Of a DNA stretch of 64,000 nt, positions 21,580-34,436 are shown piece by piece. Source of the DNA: Phoronis australis (lineage: Eukaryota > Phoronida > Phoronidae); contig NMRA01000303.1 of assembly GCA_002633005.1 (NCBI GenBank), positions 4,949 through 68,948 of the forward strand, written 5' to 3'. Below the pieces are notes generated by a model. It saw only the letters and a program-made list of their open reading frames with translations, ran no database searches and was not told where the DNA came from. Positions within the stretch are counted from its first letter, which is position 1. Each line of letters opens with the position of its first letter. The position numbers were made by a program, and so were the translations under genes.

Positions 21580-22329
21580 ACGGGCAAGTGTGGCCTGCGC
21601 TTTAGGCGAGTTACACAACAACTGTAGGGAAGAACAATGTCCTATCTGCGACACATATGAAAAAACAGTTCGTACCGAACTTGGCGTTCATAGCGGAATC
21701 AAAACAAATGTACTCACTTCAATCCATGCCACGTAGGCATTGACGTCTGACTAATGTGTCACTTTCCAGAGTTGTCAATTTGGAATATTAGAATTCAGGG
21801 TAATAGGCCATTCTTAATATAAAACTCGTGAATATTAATTTATCTCTGAAACGAGGCTTGAACTGTATTAAGGCATTATTTACATTCCAATCGCTAGCAC
21901 AAAGCGAAATTCGTGTACCAAATTAGACTTGTCAATGCGATACTGTCGAAATGGTTAAAATACAATCTGTGGTCGTGCTTTAGGCGGTTTTTTCTATCTA
22001 AAATGACAAGAAGTGTTCCAGCAGAAAAAATAGAGGAAGTCTGTCGCTAAATTACATGTAAAGTAATGATGTTCGCCGACGACATCGATTCGTCATTCCC
22101 AAGAACGTGATCTCTCTTACGTCGATCACTTGTATCTCGTATTCCATTAATGGGTGTAAGCATGCAGTGAAAAGCTGGGCCCCCTCAACTGTTAACTAGG
22201 AATCGGTCTCGAAGACGATGCTCGTTCATTGTACTGAAATTCTGATTTGCAGTCAACTCAACACGAATCTTATACCAATGTAGAAAGCATGGTCCGAAAG
22301 TATTTGTAACTCTTGCATCTACTGACACT
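21580..22329. other. No gene recognised
   Basis: Nothing supported between the hAT fragment and the next transposon. Confidence 0.35.
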
Positions 22330-25300
22330 TAGTCGGTGGGCCAGATCTCATAGTGTTCATCCTTGTGAGTACTTTCGGGGGGCAACCTAGTTTTTTCTAT
22401 GTGGCTAGATAATATATCTATAAACCAAATTCCAAAAAGTTCCCACGTCTACACTTGCACATTTTTTTAAAAAAGGTGTTTTTGTTGCACAAAATTTGAT
22501 GCACATTCCTGCCACTTGATGGCGCTTTTCTATTGAATTGACCAATCAGAGAGCCAGATTGTATTGTTGTGCTTAGTTACTTCAATATGGCTGCTCCCAT
22601 GGAGTGTGATGCCTGTATAATTCAAGGTTTATCAAACAGCACAAAATTGTGATGTCAGAGCCTAAAGAAGCTTAGGAAAGCTTCCTGACGAAAGCTGATT
22701 GACTGTGGAACTCTGTAGATCAGTAGATCAAAAAGAAGAAGAGGTGTCACAAACGTTTGTGCAGAAAACAGCTGCATGCCCTGGTAGCCTACACAGTATA
22801 CTGCTGAGTGCTATAGACTAGAATACCAAGTGTCAGACCAGAAAATTGAAAGGACATAGAACGGCATAGCAACGTTTCAAGGCACCAACAGTAGTACTAA
22901 AGCTGAAGTTGCTGAAAGTGATACAGATGTTATCCAAGATTTCCCAAGAAAATCAATTACTTCCAAAATCTGAAACACCCAATTAACCTGAACAAGATAG
23001 GAACATTCTGAAACATGAGTGCATCATTTGTTAGCAGGAAAAGTACATTATGGGCCACATTTCAAGAAAGAGAAAGAAGTATAGCTTTCAAAAACAGGTA
23101 CGTGTTTTTTAAAAATACATCTTGGTGTTTTCCATGTGTGTTTCAGTATTATCACCAGTTGTTTTTTAACTTGTTCAGCCCCTTGGCTGCCTAGGCCTTA
23201 GACAATACTGCTGACCCAGTAGAGACGATGATCATTCCATAGGTACTCCATATGCCGGATACTTTTCGGCAAGTTATGTTCCTATAAGTTTAGAAGTACC
23301 GCGTAGTGAGATGCCTCTGAGGAGGTTGTTAATGTTTTCATTTGTTCCCAGCTTAAACAAATACTCCTGCAATCCTGTTTTTCGAACACTCCATTCAGTT
23401 GCCACATCGACACTGCTTGCGCTAAGGGATAATCCTATGGCGTTATACTGTGGGTGTGATTTTAAAGCACTTTAAGTCAAAAATTTTTGAGAATGTTAAA
23501 TGGAGTAGATGGTTGCAAACAACATACCCAAGTGGCCGTCATCCCCTGCCGTAGTCTCGATTTTTTGTAAACATTAATTACTTAGGTAGCTGCAATGATA
23601 ATTAAATTAAAGTGCCTAAGTGGCCATCGTCACCGTCAAAATTTGAGGACGATGGAAGCCACTGTCCATTTCGTCAAACGTCGATTACCTTAAGTGTAAA
23701 TTGATTGACTATGGTTTGAGCATCTGATTTAAAAAAATTCAATTTCAATCACTGCACTGGTATATCAGCTGATTTCTTTTCAGTTGCATCAACTGATCTA
23801 ATTATTAGACGATCAACATTATTAGGCGACAGATCAGACGGCATGTAAATTTGTTAGGCTGGTGGTGGATCAGTTCCTGATAAGTCCGTCTGAAAAAGTT
23901 GCATGCCAACTCACTCATAGTTGAATGTTAAATTAGTGTTAACAGTTCGGGTTTTTTTCAGTTGGACTTGTATCGAAAGCAACAGCTCAGTCCAGAGCCC
24001 TGAATATGCAAATGAAATTCAAAGATAAAGACCTTGTGTCTTAGAAGCCAAGTACCACAGATCATCATGCTGTAAAAAATAGAAAGACAACGATTGTGAA
24101 GAGTGACGAATTCACAGTTTTCAGAGATGTTTTTCTACAGTTTTGTTTGGAGTTCATTGAATCGAAGCTTCTAACACAAGGAGATGTCATTTGCCTTTCA
24201 AAACTAAAGCAAGACAGCTGTTCTTCAGAAAGCTGGTGTGCATGAAGTTATTTGGACAGGCAATCTTAAGAAATATTGTTGAAGCTATTCAGTGTTGTAG
24301 TTTGTGCCCGACTAAGAGATACGAAATTGAATTGAGGCTAGTGTTCAACTATTCACTTGCTCAGGCTGACTCTAATTAACACAGCCCATTATAACATATT
24401 TTGAATCAAACGTTTGCCCAAATAGTGCCCGCCTCCAAACAAGGACTTAGTGTTTGACCCTTCATTGCCTGCGGGCTAATCCAGTGTGCAGTGTTGTACC
24501 CTCTCTAATCGACCATAGTTGGCCCCTTGGCGGTGGAGCTTTGCAGTTAATATGTATAGCAATGACCGCATCTCCATTGACAGTACGCTGCAAGTGCAAA
24601 AAGAACATGTGTGCTGGGAAACTGAGTTTGCGCTGCAATGCTGGGTCAAACTGTACAGAAATGTGCAGCTGTGACAACTGTAGTAACATCAGCAACACTG
24701 ACTGCATAACATTGGATAGTTCTTTGACAAGTAACCCTTAATAGACCTCCAACCTTACCCCGTTATTTCCTTTTTGTATTAAATAGTTAATTTTATTTGT
24801 TGAGTAAGTCATAGAAAGTACATACTTTGATCATTGTCATGTATTTGTCTCATACTGCTTGATAAACGCTGTCAGAATAATCTGATTTTCATACAGTCTT
24901 TGTGCACATTCACAGAGATCATTCAACTATATTGTTTTTGTACTATAACATATTTCTGGTGTATTATGCAAACAAGCTGTATTTTACACCATTAGACAAT
25001 GTTTTAATCATTGAGGCACAAGTTTTGCCCAGTCTCAAGTGTTTTGTGTTATTTTTATTGCCTGACAATGCCAGAATAACTTCCTAGTAACAATCAGACT
25101 TAGTTTGCATTTTTGCCACTAGGAGTCTCTTTACGTTTTTTAAATTTGACTGTTTACAATAAATTTACAATAGTAAAACGTGTAATGTGAGCTTAATATT
25201 GTTCAATACAATGGCACTGATGGGACCATATTACTTGTTTTACAAAAAATAACCAAAACTGTTGTTTTTACAAATATAAGTTTACTAAGCTCTTTGGTGA

Positions 25301-25478
25301 TTATTATGTAACTTCAAACTCAAATTTCTCAAAAATGTGCAACTTTATATGTGGGAACTTTTTAGATTTTGAAAACACTCTAATAAATGAATTAAAAAAC
25401 ACCAAAATAAAATTGCCCCTCTAAAGTACTCACAAAAACCATTTTCTAGAGGCCCTACAAAATCTGGCCCACCGACTA
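22330..25478 (+). mobile_element. 3.1-kb transposon with 18-bp inverted ends and a CXC-motif gene relic
   Basis: The ends are inverted repeats TTAGTCGGTGGGCCAGAT (22329-22346) and its inverse (25462-25479). A second inverted block inside them reads GTGAGTACTTT...GGGGCAA. Target duplication is ambiguous: ACT on both sides if the element is 22330-25478, or TA if it is 22332-25476. It contains the remains of one gene on the plus strand (22587-24741). I do not recognise the superfamily from the ends. Confidence 0.75.
22587..24741 (+). pseudogene. Decayed transposon gene: N-terminal Cys-rich start and C-terminal CXC-like motif
   Basis: It starts at ATG 22587 with MAAPMECDACIIQGLSNST and then a stop at 22650. 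Pieces follow in changing frames: RCHKRLCRKQLHALVAYT near 22745, ESDTDVIQDFPRKSIT near 22920, and DEFTVFRDVFLQFCLEFIES near 24100. The end (about 24589-24741) reads CKCKKNMCAGK...CTEMCSCDNCSN, a tesmin/TSO1-like CXC arrangement. That resembles long invertebrate hypothetical proteins which start with a C-x2-C/H-x-C module and end in such a motif; this recollection is not checked. The gene is broken by stops and frameshifts and some gaps may be introns. The transposition enzyme cannot be identified from the remnant. Confidence 0.5.
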
Positions 25479-25765
25479 ACTCTCCATGACGAATAAAAGA
25501 AATACAATCAAGTACATGTAATCGTCATTTACTTCGTTAACTCTCAGCAACTAGTACTCGATCATGGGCTTGAGAATGCAAAGCACGTGGCACGCGGCTA
25601 CCGGGAACTTCCAATGAACCGCCCTTCACCAGCAAGCGCCCGTGAGCGTTTTTTAGAAGGGAATTAAGAAATAGCGCCATTGTGCGCTTTTTCCGGAAAA
25701 AGGCGCTTTTCGGGAAAAAAGCGACCTCAAGAAATCATTGTCATCCAGGTTGCCTTAACGGAAAT
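25479..25765. other. No gene recognised
   Basis: Short unique spacer; includes a hairpin-like GGAAAAAGGCGC...GGGAAAAAAGCG repeat just before the minisatellite. Confidence 0.35.
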
Positions 25766-26200
25766 CTCAGGTATAGCAGGACCTATAGCAATACCTGTAG
25801 CAGGACCTATAGCAGAACCTATAGCAGGAACTATAGCAGGAACTGTAGCAGGACCTATTGCAGGACCTATAGCAGGACCTATAACAGGACCTATTGCAGT
25901 ACCTGTAGCAGGACCTAGAGCAGGACCTATAGCAGCACCTATAGCAGGACCTACAGCAGGACCTGTATCAGGACCTGGAGCAGGACCTATAGCAGGAACT
26001 ATAGCAGGACCTATAGCAGGACCTATAGCAGGACCTATAGTAGGACCTGTAGCAGGACCTGTAGCAGGACCTATTGCAGGACCTATTGCAGGACCTATTG
26101 CAAGACCTATAGCAGGACCTATAGTAGGGTCTGTAGCAGGACCTATTGCAGGATCTGTTGCATGACCTATTGCAGGACCTATTAGCAGGATCTGTTGCGG
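25766..26200. repeat. 12-bp minisatellite (about 36 units)
   Basis: Units of GGACCTATAGCA with variants (TTGCA, GTAGCA). The period is a multiple of 3, so the plus strand stays open as a Gly-Pro-Ile-Ala repeat. There is no signal peptide, splice site or flanking coding signal, so no protein is called. Confidence 0.95.
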
Positions 26201-27471
26201 GCGACTTTTGACGAAATTTTATTCAGTTCGCTGGTTATGATTTAAACGAAAGTGAAAGTAATTTGATTTATTTTGGATACTAACATGACGTCGGTTTCAT
26301 TACTTTAACAAATGAGAAGCTATGTTAAACAACATTAGACAAAGTTAATTTTCGTAGCACTGTGAAAGAGTGTAGTGTCAGTTTGCAGCATTTTTGTTTA
26401 CAGATAGTTCCATCACGGCGAGTCAATCATTATGTTTGTTCAACAAAATTGCCTCATTTGCACTCAATAAACACCATTGGTCCATAGAATATTGACTAAA
26501 ATTGGATAATCAAAGCCATGGTGATGAAGTAGTTATATCTGCGCGATATTTGAGGTAAATGAATAATAGAAAATATTATTATGTCGGTAAAACATTTTAA
26601 GAAGTTTTGATACTTTCTAGGCGTAACCGTATAGGTTGTATACCACTAACGGAGGGCGATTGTGCTCCGAAGATATGATATTTTACAAACATGGCCGTCT
26701 TACATTATCGTAAAGACTTGGGAAAAAACATAATTTTGAAACACTCTGATTAGGCTAAAAATCATAGTAGACTCTGCTGTCCGTTTCATGAAAGTGACTT
26801 TAGACCTAAGAAAGAAGTGTGTTCACAATTCTTGAAAAAAGTTTAGCCAAATAATAATGAGCACATCACACTCTGAATATAATTTATAGAAATTATGTTG
26901 GCAACTAGAAGTTATCTGTGCATTCTCACACTTTTCACCTTCACTCACGTGAGATTTCATTATTTTTTCAGAAATGGTTGTGTGGAGCGTAAAACTGACT
27001 TTCTGTCTTAATTCTTATGCCACTTTTCATGAAACAGACCCCAGTACTTTTTTGAGTTGATTTGGAGGTACGACATATTTAATTGCCCACGCTTTCAAAA
27101 GAATGCACTGGAGATGAGCGAAAGTGATGCAAATGACTGGTTACACTTGTGTCTGCCGGGCAGCGCGTCATGATTTGCAGGTCAAACCGCGGTAATTGAA
27201 ACCTTGCTTACGTGCCTTTGTGGGGTTTACAAAAAGTTGGACACATTGGCTGAAATTGTTACCGGTAGGCGGTAGGCGATTTTTTTTCTTAAAATAGTAA
27301 GACGAAAATTCATTAGGGCCTTTTCCCGTTGCTCCCAACTTGTTCGATTCTATAGCCCAACAACAAGTTGGGAAGTTTACCCCTGTAGCCAATATCTTGA
27401 ACGATTGATTAACTCCATTCCAGCATTAATGGTTGGAGGGCCATATGCAGCTCTCGATAATTGCTATAATC
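26201..27471. other. No gene recognised
   Basis: AT-rich, nothing supported on either strand. Confidence 0.35.
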
Positions 27472-27531
27472 TCCAATAAGATCGTATATAGTCTGACTCG
27501 TTCCAATAAGATCGTATATAGTCTGACTCGT
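27472..27531. repeat. 30-bp tandem duplication
   Basis: Two perfect copies of TCCAATAAGATCGTATATAG plus TCTGACTCGT. Confidence 0.9.
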
Positions 27532-28207
27532 CTGAGCTGTTAAAAATAAAAGTTACGTTGTAACATGTTTGAACATAAACCAAAAGCATTTCAGAATTCC
27601 TCGTCAGATGCTGATCATTTTTCGTTTTTTAATCGCCAAAATCTCCCAACTACAACCGAAGTTATAACAATCTATTCGTTCCGGCGAACGGCCAATTTGC
27701 TCTGATTGTGTTCACACGTGGTTTGTAATAAGCCTGGTAAATAATTGGCCTGCCTGTTGTCATACCAGACAAAATACTGTGTTTGGCAGTTAACAAAGGA
27801 GCTAGATGTTATGACAGGCTCCCAACGCTCTACGTCTGATAAAGTCACTGAACGGGGGAACGCCGTAATGTTCCAAATGAGTCGGTGTACAGACCAGAAC
27901 CATATATGCCTTGTTGGCCTTAGAAACGCCACCTGAATTTAAAAATTGTTCTAAAATGCATTATTCAAGGCTAAAGCTGTGGTTAATGGTGGCACTGTCT
28001 GTACGTGGCTTAAAATATTAAACGAGTTGCCTAAGCAGTCGTTCTATTCATCCATAAGTAATCCATTTAAATGTCACGTGATCTAATTACCGTGTTTCTC
28101 TACACAACAGTTGTGTTTAAAGAAAAAACCAAAGGACGTGAATACTATAATCTAAAAACTCGCTTCGTTATTAATCGCAACTCAACTAACCAGGGACCCG
28201 TTTTATA
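27532..28207. other. No gene recognised
   Basis: Two overlapping short frames on opposite strands (27672-27936) are mutual shadows with no motif. Confidence 0.35.
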
Positions 28208-28430
28208 AAAGGTCGCAAGTCCGGTCCTAACCAAGACGGTCGTAATTGTAGTTTTAATTTACACACAGATCATTAACATGACTAGTGAAGGTGGTCGTTA
28301 AGTCTCACTATGAGGAATTATAGTCTTACTTTGACGCCAGGTGCAACGCTTTGCTCTGATAAAAACACAATCATCGCATTTGCAATATGTGCCTGCGACC
28401 ATCTTAGCTACGACCGGACTTGCGACCTTT
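28208..28430. mobile_element. 223-bp MITE with GGTCGCAAGTCCGGTC ends
   Basis: Inverted ends AAAGGTCGCAAGTCCGGTC (left) and GACCGGACTTGCGACCTTT (right) match over 19 bases, with internal GGTCGTAA and inverse-like GCGACCAT blocks. No clear target duplication was found. The class is unknown. Confidence 0.8.
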
Positions 28431-28599
28431 GATAACGCAAGGCTTGGTTGCGGATATGTTCAGGCTTGTAGGTAATCTCGACAAGGGCCTACCCTTGGGA
28501 CTGCAATGACAGTCACAGAGGGATTTCAAAGATTTGCATGGTAGTTCACACAGTGCCCGTATGCCTCGTACAACTTAAAAAGCCAAAAACATTGCGGTG

Positions 28600-28940
28600 C
28601 TTGGTAAGTGTGCCTGTGTGTTTAGTGCAGCTCACTTGGTAAGTGTGCCTGTGTATAGTGAAGCTCACTTGGTAAGTGTGCCTGTGTGTAGTGCAGCTCA
28701 CTTGGTAAGTGTGCCTGTGTGTAGTGCACCTCACGTGGTAAGTGTGTCTGTGTGTAGTGCAGCTCACTTGGTAAGTGTGCCTGTGTAAAGTGCAGCTCAC
28801 TTGGTAAGTGTGCCTGTGTGTGGTGCAGCTCACTTGGTAAGTGTGCCTGTGTGTGGTGCAGCTCACTTGGTAAGTGTGCCTGTGTGTAGTGCAGCTCACT
28901 TGGTAAGTGTGCCTGTGTGTGGTGCAGCTCACTTGGTAAG
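28600..28940. repeat. 33-bp minisatellite (about 10 units)
   Basis: Units of AGTGTGCCTGTGTGTAGTGC plus AGCTCACTTGGTA, with few substitutions. Open frames on both strands reflect the period only. Confidence 0.95.
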
Positions 28941-29359
28941 GTATCCACTTATCTACCGAGTACTCGTGAGTCTGTAGTTTGTATTATAGCCTTATGTAAT
29001 AGCGACAATCTGTGAAATTCAATTCCAATAATTGCCACTGCTTTGAAATCTTCTAACCGGTGAGTAAATCGCACTACTGTTGACAAAAAGGCTTCCTAGC
29101 TTAAGTAAATTCGGAACATAAATTGGCCATTTAGAGACATGATTCGCCGCTCACTGTCTATATATACTGTACCCGGTTTCTGTACAAACGGGATGTAAAA
29201 GTTGCGATACTTTTGACATTAAATTGACCCAAAACATCGATTTACATTTTCATACGACGTTCGTCGCCGTGAAACCTTGAGCGAGAAATCTAGTGTGCGT
29301 GCCAGCAGGTTTTTGCTAATGATAAATGTTCGCGCTAAAAGAACCGGGTTGCGTGCGAA
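28941..29359. other. No gene recognised
   Basis: Nothing supported. Confidence 0.3.
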
Positions 29360-29620
29360 AAGATGAAGTTTCTTGCGTGAAAAGCAAGATCACGATCGTC
29401 GTGCGAAGACGGTGATCACAGTATTTTTTTACTCGCGAGTCTTCCTTGCGTGTTCGAGACGCGTCCTCGGTAAAACCCATATTTAACTTCTAGACTGCGC
29501 TCCATAAGCGCTAGGCACTGTCTCTTGAAAAGCAAGATCGTGATACTCTTCGCAATCGCCACGTGATCACTCTTTACTTGCGAGTGTTTTGCGTCTACAG
29601 ATTGTACAGTCTTGAATTGC
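29360..29620. repeat. Two segments of dispersed repeat family E
   Basis: 29360-29440 and 29524-29620 share GAAAAGCAAGATC, GTGATCAC and ACTCGCGAGT/ACTTGCGAGTG in order, and match a third segment at about 8040-8135. CGAGAAATCT words recur nearby (about 29283 and 29660). Boundaries and class are unknown. Confidence 0.5.
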
Positions 29621-29978
29621 ATTCCAAACCAAAGACATTAGCTAAGTAGGCCGACTTGCCGCGAGAAATCTTCGCGCATGGAATAGAAACAAGGAATTTT
29701 GTCCAATAATTTGAGTTTTTGTGTAGAATACCAACGTCACTGACCAATCACTTCAGTGGCCGCCATTTTCTCGCCATTTTCTAAGTTACACTTGTAAGGT
29801 CCGAAAACTCTTGTAAAAAGCTCGCCTGTTACTCGACGCGTGATTTTTCTTTCCTCTCAAGAAACTTGGTCTTGCGAACGCATCCCTGACTTGCATCCTA
29901 AGTGGGTTATAACCCATTCATTGTAATTAGCCAACTGGCAGAAAGACACGTGATAGTAAGCTAGAAGTAGTGGTCGAG

Positions 29979-30036
29979 AGACATCTGATTGGTTTGTAAT
30001 CTAGAAGTGACATCGTTGAGAACCAATCAGATGTCT
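29979..30036. repeat. Perfect 16-bp inverted repeat containing a CCAAT word
   Basis: AGACATCTGATTGGTT (29979-29994) and AACCAATCAGATGTCT (30021-30036) are separated by 26 bases. A CCAATCAGATGTCTTAGTTTGCC-like sequence recurs at about 37291, so the arm belongs to something repeated. Confidence 0.8.
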
Positions 30037-32144
30037 TTGCAGTTTACCCGGCTGGTTCACGAGAACGTAAAAATTATTGACAGCACAAACAAATTCAAGT
30101 TTGAGGCAAACTTTACCGCTCCCTGTCATCAAGTGGAATTTGCTTTTTAGGGTCGAATGACATCTATTTTGTATAACTTCAACTAGCATAAAAATTTACG
30201 GAATCATGAATATCTTGCAAAATGTGCTTATAATTGGCATACACATCAGCGATGATTCACAAGTTTCAGTCTATTTTCGTAGATGCCACATAAACGTATA
30301 AATTAGTAACCAACGATCCTTTGGAGGTTGCAATAAATAATTAACCTTGACCTATTGAGTCGTCTCGGTCGCTCATAGCAACCGACATAAACACTAAGGT
30401 ACACATAGCACGTCTTTAAACTTTTTCCAGGTTTTAGATGGCAAGATTTTTTTAAAATCTGTATTTCACAGCTTAGAATTTTAGGCTATTCCTGAAGGCA
30501 TGCGAAGATTACTGTATGTCCGATTGGGTATATATATCCGGGGGAGAATGCGGTTGGAGGCTCTCTCTCAAGAAACTTTCAGAATTTATACGCGTTAAAT
30601 TGAAATTTTGGTTTATTCCGGTAACAGCCTGTTAAGGCTTAAAAGTTGATTTTGTATTTCAACAAATCACAGAAAGCATTGTTTGTGATCTTCAATACTT
30701 TGACTCCTGGAAGGCGGTAAAAGCTGTTACTGTACACTTACACGACATGTTCTCGGCCATCAAAAATCTTACTCCCAATAATCTGGTCTAGGCAGTGCCA
30801 GTTAGACAAATAAGTTCTCTTCGTAAATAACATTTTCCAAAATAACGGTCTAGAGCAACTAAAAACAGTCTGACACCAGTAGCAGCAGTGAAAATAACGA
30901 TCTGCAAAACGATACTATTATTGAGATTGCTTGGGTAAAAGCATCGTTGTTTGTCATTATACAAACATAGGCATGTTGTCTTTGTAAACTTCACAAATAC
31001 TGGTTTTCAAGTTCGCAAAACTACCATCCTTCGATTTGGATCAATGCTTTGACTTTTTTAATAGAGTCTCACTCTGTGATATTCTGTTTTTAGGTCTTGA
31101 AACTTCTGTGTTTTGCATGAAAAGGATTTATGATTTCAGTTTGAAGTTAACCAACTTCCTCGCGTGATTTTGGACAGTGCCGGGACAATTACACCACCCC
31201 CTTCCAAAATAGGTCCCTGAATAAGAAAGCCTGTAATGTCATATAAAAACAGCAGGTGGAAAGTGATAATTGACATCTAATTTCGAAAAAACGAAAATAA
31301 CCAGCAATTGTTCCCAACACCAGGTCCAGCTCCATCATAGAATATCAATATATAGTGATACAGAATTCCAAACAAATGATAAAAGCGCGTCAGTTCATTT
31401 CAATATCCTTTGCCAGCGATGGGTTTCCGGAGAAAAGGAGCTTTGAATTCTATTTTGCTTAAGAATATCTGTGCCTATCGTGTTTTTTGGACCTAGAAAT
31501 ACAGGGAAGTGTGTGTAGACGATACATGCTCTCCCACACATAATAACGAAGCTCGGCCGGGGGCCCTACAAGGAAACCCGACGCTGCTAGTTGACAATCA
31601 TTTTCTTTTAAATCTCAAGTCAAGCCGAAATCGTAAAATTGAAATTGGAATATATCAAGTTAGCGTTGTTGATTTTTCCCCTGAAGACAATCAGTGACCT
31701 ATATCGGGTACAGGGTTTTATCATATGGACCTTAATTTGAAAAACAAAAACAAGCGAAAACAATGGTTGTGAGAGATGGTGCCTTAAGAAAATTTCGAAC
31801 CACTGTTGTTGCAAAATAAAGGATAAAGACTCGTTTGTATTTTTCAGATGCCTATTTTATCACAATTCATTCTTCAAGCACAACATTACGAATTAAGAAT
31901 ATTATCAGTGTAAGTACGTAAACCACATCCATACGCCATTTACCTGGTACAGGTGAGTGAAGGAAAAATACTCACTAAAAATAGGCTCCCGTGGTGTCCA
32001 AAATTCTTGTGGTTCTACCGATGTAGGATTACTGTGTTATATAACATCCTTTTCAGTAACAAAATTAGTTTCGAGGTAATTAATAAAACATTCAAATTCA
32101 CATTACTCTTTTTAATTTCTGCAATATTTCGTATATAATAAAAC
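30037..32144. other. No gene recognised
   Basis: About 2.1 kb of AT-rich sequence without supported exons or repeats. Confidence 0.35.
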
Positions 32145-32299
32145 CAGGGCTGGGTTGCATAAAACTTCAAAGTTATCCGCTGGATAAGTTTGATTGTTGC
32201 ATGACGTCAGGAGCACTGTTCAACAATAACAACGTGACGCGTGATAATGCGACGTTATTGTTGCTATACTGCGCACAACTTTTATGCAACTGGGCCCTG
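32145..32299. mobile_element. 155-bp MITE with CAGGGCTGGGTTGCATAAAA ends
   Basis: The left end CAGGGCTGGGTTGCATAAAA and the right end TTTTATGCAACTGGGCCCTG are imperfect inverted repeats. Inner GTTATC and TTGTTGC words are also symmetric. No convincing target duplication. Confidence 0.75.
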
Positions 32300-33511
32300 A
32301 TGACTATCTTGTTTTCCTTTTTAAATGAGGTCTTATCACACAATTGAGACTTATCGCACAAGGGAGACTTAAACAAAATCCCCATAGAACATTAAGGTAT
32401 CTGGTTCAGTAAAGCGTCATACAAAAAGGGGCAATGTTATGCTTAGGATCAATGTTAAATCCCACACCATTTTATGAGTTCGAACATTTTTGACAAAATT
32501 TTATCTTTAGAATAATTTTGACAAATGAAAATAGCGTATTCTTACTTTGTCGTCAATGAAGCGATAAGTTTGACGTTTGTGAACTGCCTTTCATGAATCA
32601 GATGAATGTGTGAAGTATGGCCACATTTCCAAGTTTGCAATGAATTTTGACATCAAGAAATCAGCATATAAAGATTAGTGTGTAAGAAAGTAAACATCAT
32701 CCTCTGTATCCGGGGGGTACTCGACCGGGAAGTGCAGTTATAAAAATAGGATATTCAGCCATTCAGAAAATGGTGCCCATTCGTAGGGAAATTACATGAA
32801 AAATCACCTTTTCATAAAATGCTGTTGAAGAGACAACACTCTTTTATTATTCATCACCCCTGTGTATATTTTTATAGTTGAAAAGTAAACCTTTTGTTTT
32901 GGAACTCCCAAAACGAAATTGAATAGGAAGACGCACCCTTCGGGAAATTTGTAAAAAAAGCACATTTTATGAAAAAGTCCTTTTTCATCGCATTTTGTAA
33001 AAAACACCTTTTCTAGAGAATTTTGCAAAACAATCTTTTGGTGTGAATTTTGTAAAACGCACCTTTTAAAGGGAGTTTTGTCTGAGAAGGCACTCTATCG
33101 TAGTGAAATTGGTCGTGAAAAAGTCACCAGTCCAAGAGCTTCTTCCTTTCCCGCACAACTCTTCTATGAGAGTGTCCCTCCTGAGAGTTTCCCTGCTAGG
33201 ATTCTCCATCGAGGGTTTAAACCTAGATATGACTCTCCACAGGTTTGCGTATAATGTCACTTCCGAGTATCACTTCTAAGCACGTGACTAATTTGGTGCA
33301 ATGGCAAAGCTTTTATGAACATCTCACTACACAGCGTACTAAAACGTCCTTCATCACTTTCTCATTATGTAAAAATAAAACCATGTGATTATAAACAACC
33401 AGTGTTCAAACCTTACAGTCGATACATGAAGTACATAACACTTGGACTAGCTATACTTACACAAGTTAAAGATGCATTTTGCCGTTGCTTAGCTGTCAGT
33501 ATTGATATTTA
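32300..33511. other. No gene; short degenerate AT-rich repeats
   Basis: Around 32800-33065 words of the type TTTTGTAAAA(C/A)-CACCTTTT recur every 25-35 bases, with decayed similarity. No coding signal. Confidence 0.45.
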
Positions 33512-33765
33512 ACCGAAGCGCTTCGGGATTTAAAAACATTACCACGCTCATCCGATCTTGAATTTTTGCCGAATCAATCAGCAACTCAAATCACTTCATT
33601 TTCAGTTTCTCAAGTTTTTTGGGGTTTGCCAACCCAAATAACTCTTTAACGTTTTCTTCAGTCGCTGATGGTTTCGATTTTTTGTTGGTATCTATCACTG
33701 TAAAGGATGTGATGAGGCCGATTTCATGAAAGTAAAAGACCTAATTCGATTTTAGTTTTTTATCC
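33512..33765 (+). repeat. Dispersed repeat family D (copy 2)
   Basis: Matches 14507-14770 in the same orientation through AACCGAAGCG, GGGATTTAAAAA, CGCTCATCC, TTTTCTTCAGTCG and TTTCATGA-AAAGACCT blocks. Confidence 0.6.
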
Positions 33766-34436
33766 TTCAAACATGACAACATCTACCGGTACTTACACAT
33801 TTGCAATAGGGAAACCCTCACCAACCCAAGCACAGATGACTCTTAATCGTCGTTTAATAACTCCCTCACTGTTTACTAAAGTAACAAGTGCTTAACCATT
33901 CGCCTCCCAAAGAGAATCGCTAACAATGAGATTAATGGATAACTTAATTCTGTTCAAGCACAAATTACATGAGATGTGCTGCCGAACATCCGCGCGGGAC
34001 CGTGCAAGGCTCGCGTGTTATTCAATTAGCTGGTAATTTCAGTTGACTTGGTATTCTGTAGATACGAAAATGCAATTTCAGCTTTCATCGTCCTGACCTA
34101 GTACACGTATTTACTACAAAAAATTATGCCCCAAGAGTCATCAGGAAGATAAGATACTATTTGAGGTCGTACATATTCTTTAAAGTGCAAGCTGCTCTCG
34201 TCGGGGTATTTTACGGCACATTGTCGATTTTACGTCATAAAAAACGCATATATTTATAATTTTTGTTGGATGGGATAAACATTTTTGACTGTCTGCCAGA
34301 CATTCACGGAAATCAAGGCCCCGGACTTTGCTAGTTAAATACGCCATTTGGGGGCTTACATGTAGTTCCGACGCCGCGGGCAGACCCTTAGACTGCTACC
34401 GCGGGGGTTACAGGTTGCCGCAACGTGATCTGTGAG
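33766..34436. other. No gene recognised
   Basis: Nothing supported. Confidence 0.3.

Noticed and set aside
25680-26165. Gly-Pro-Ile-Ala repeat protein
   Set aside because: A direct translation of a 12-bp minisatellite; nothing upstream or downstream supports a gene.
28546-28948. His/Thr-rich repeat frames
   Set aside because: By-product of the 33-bp minisatellite in several frames at once.
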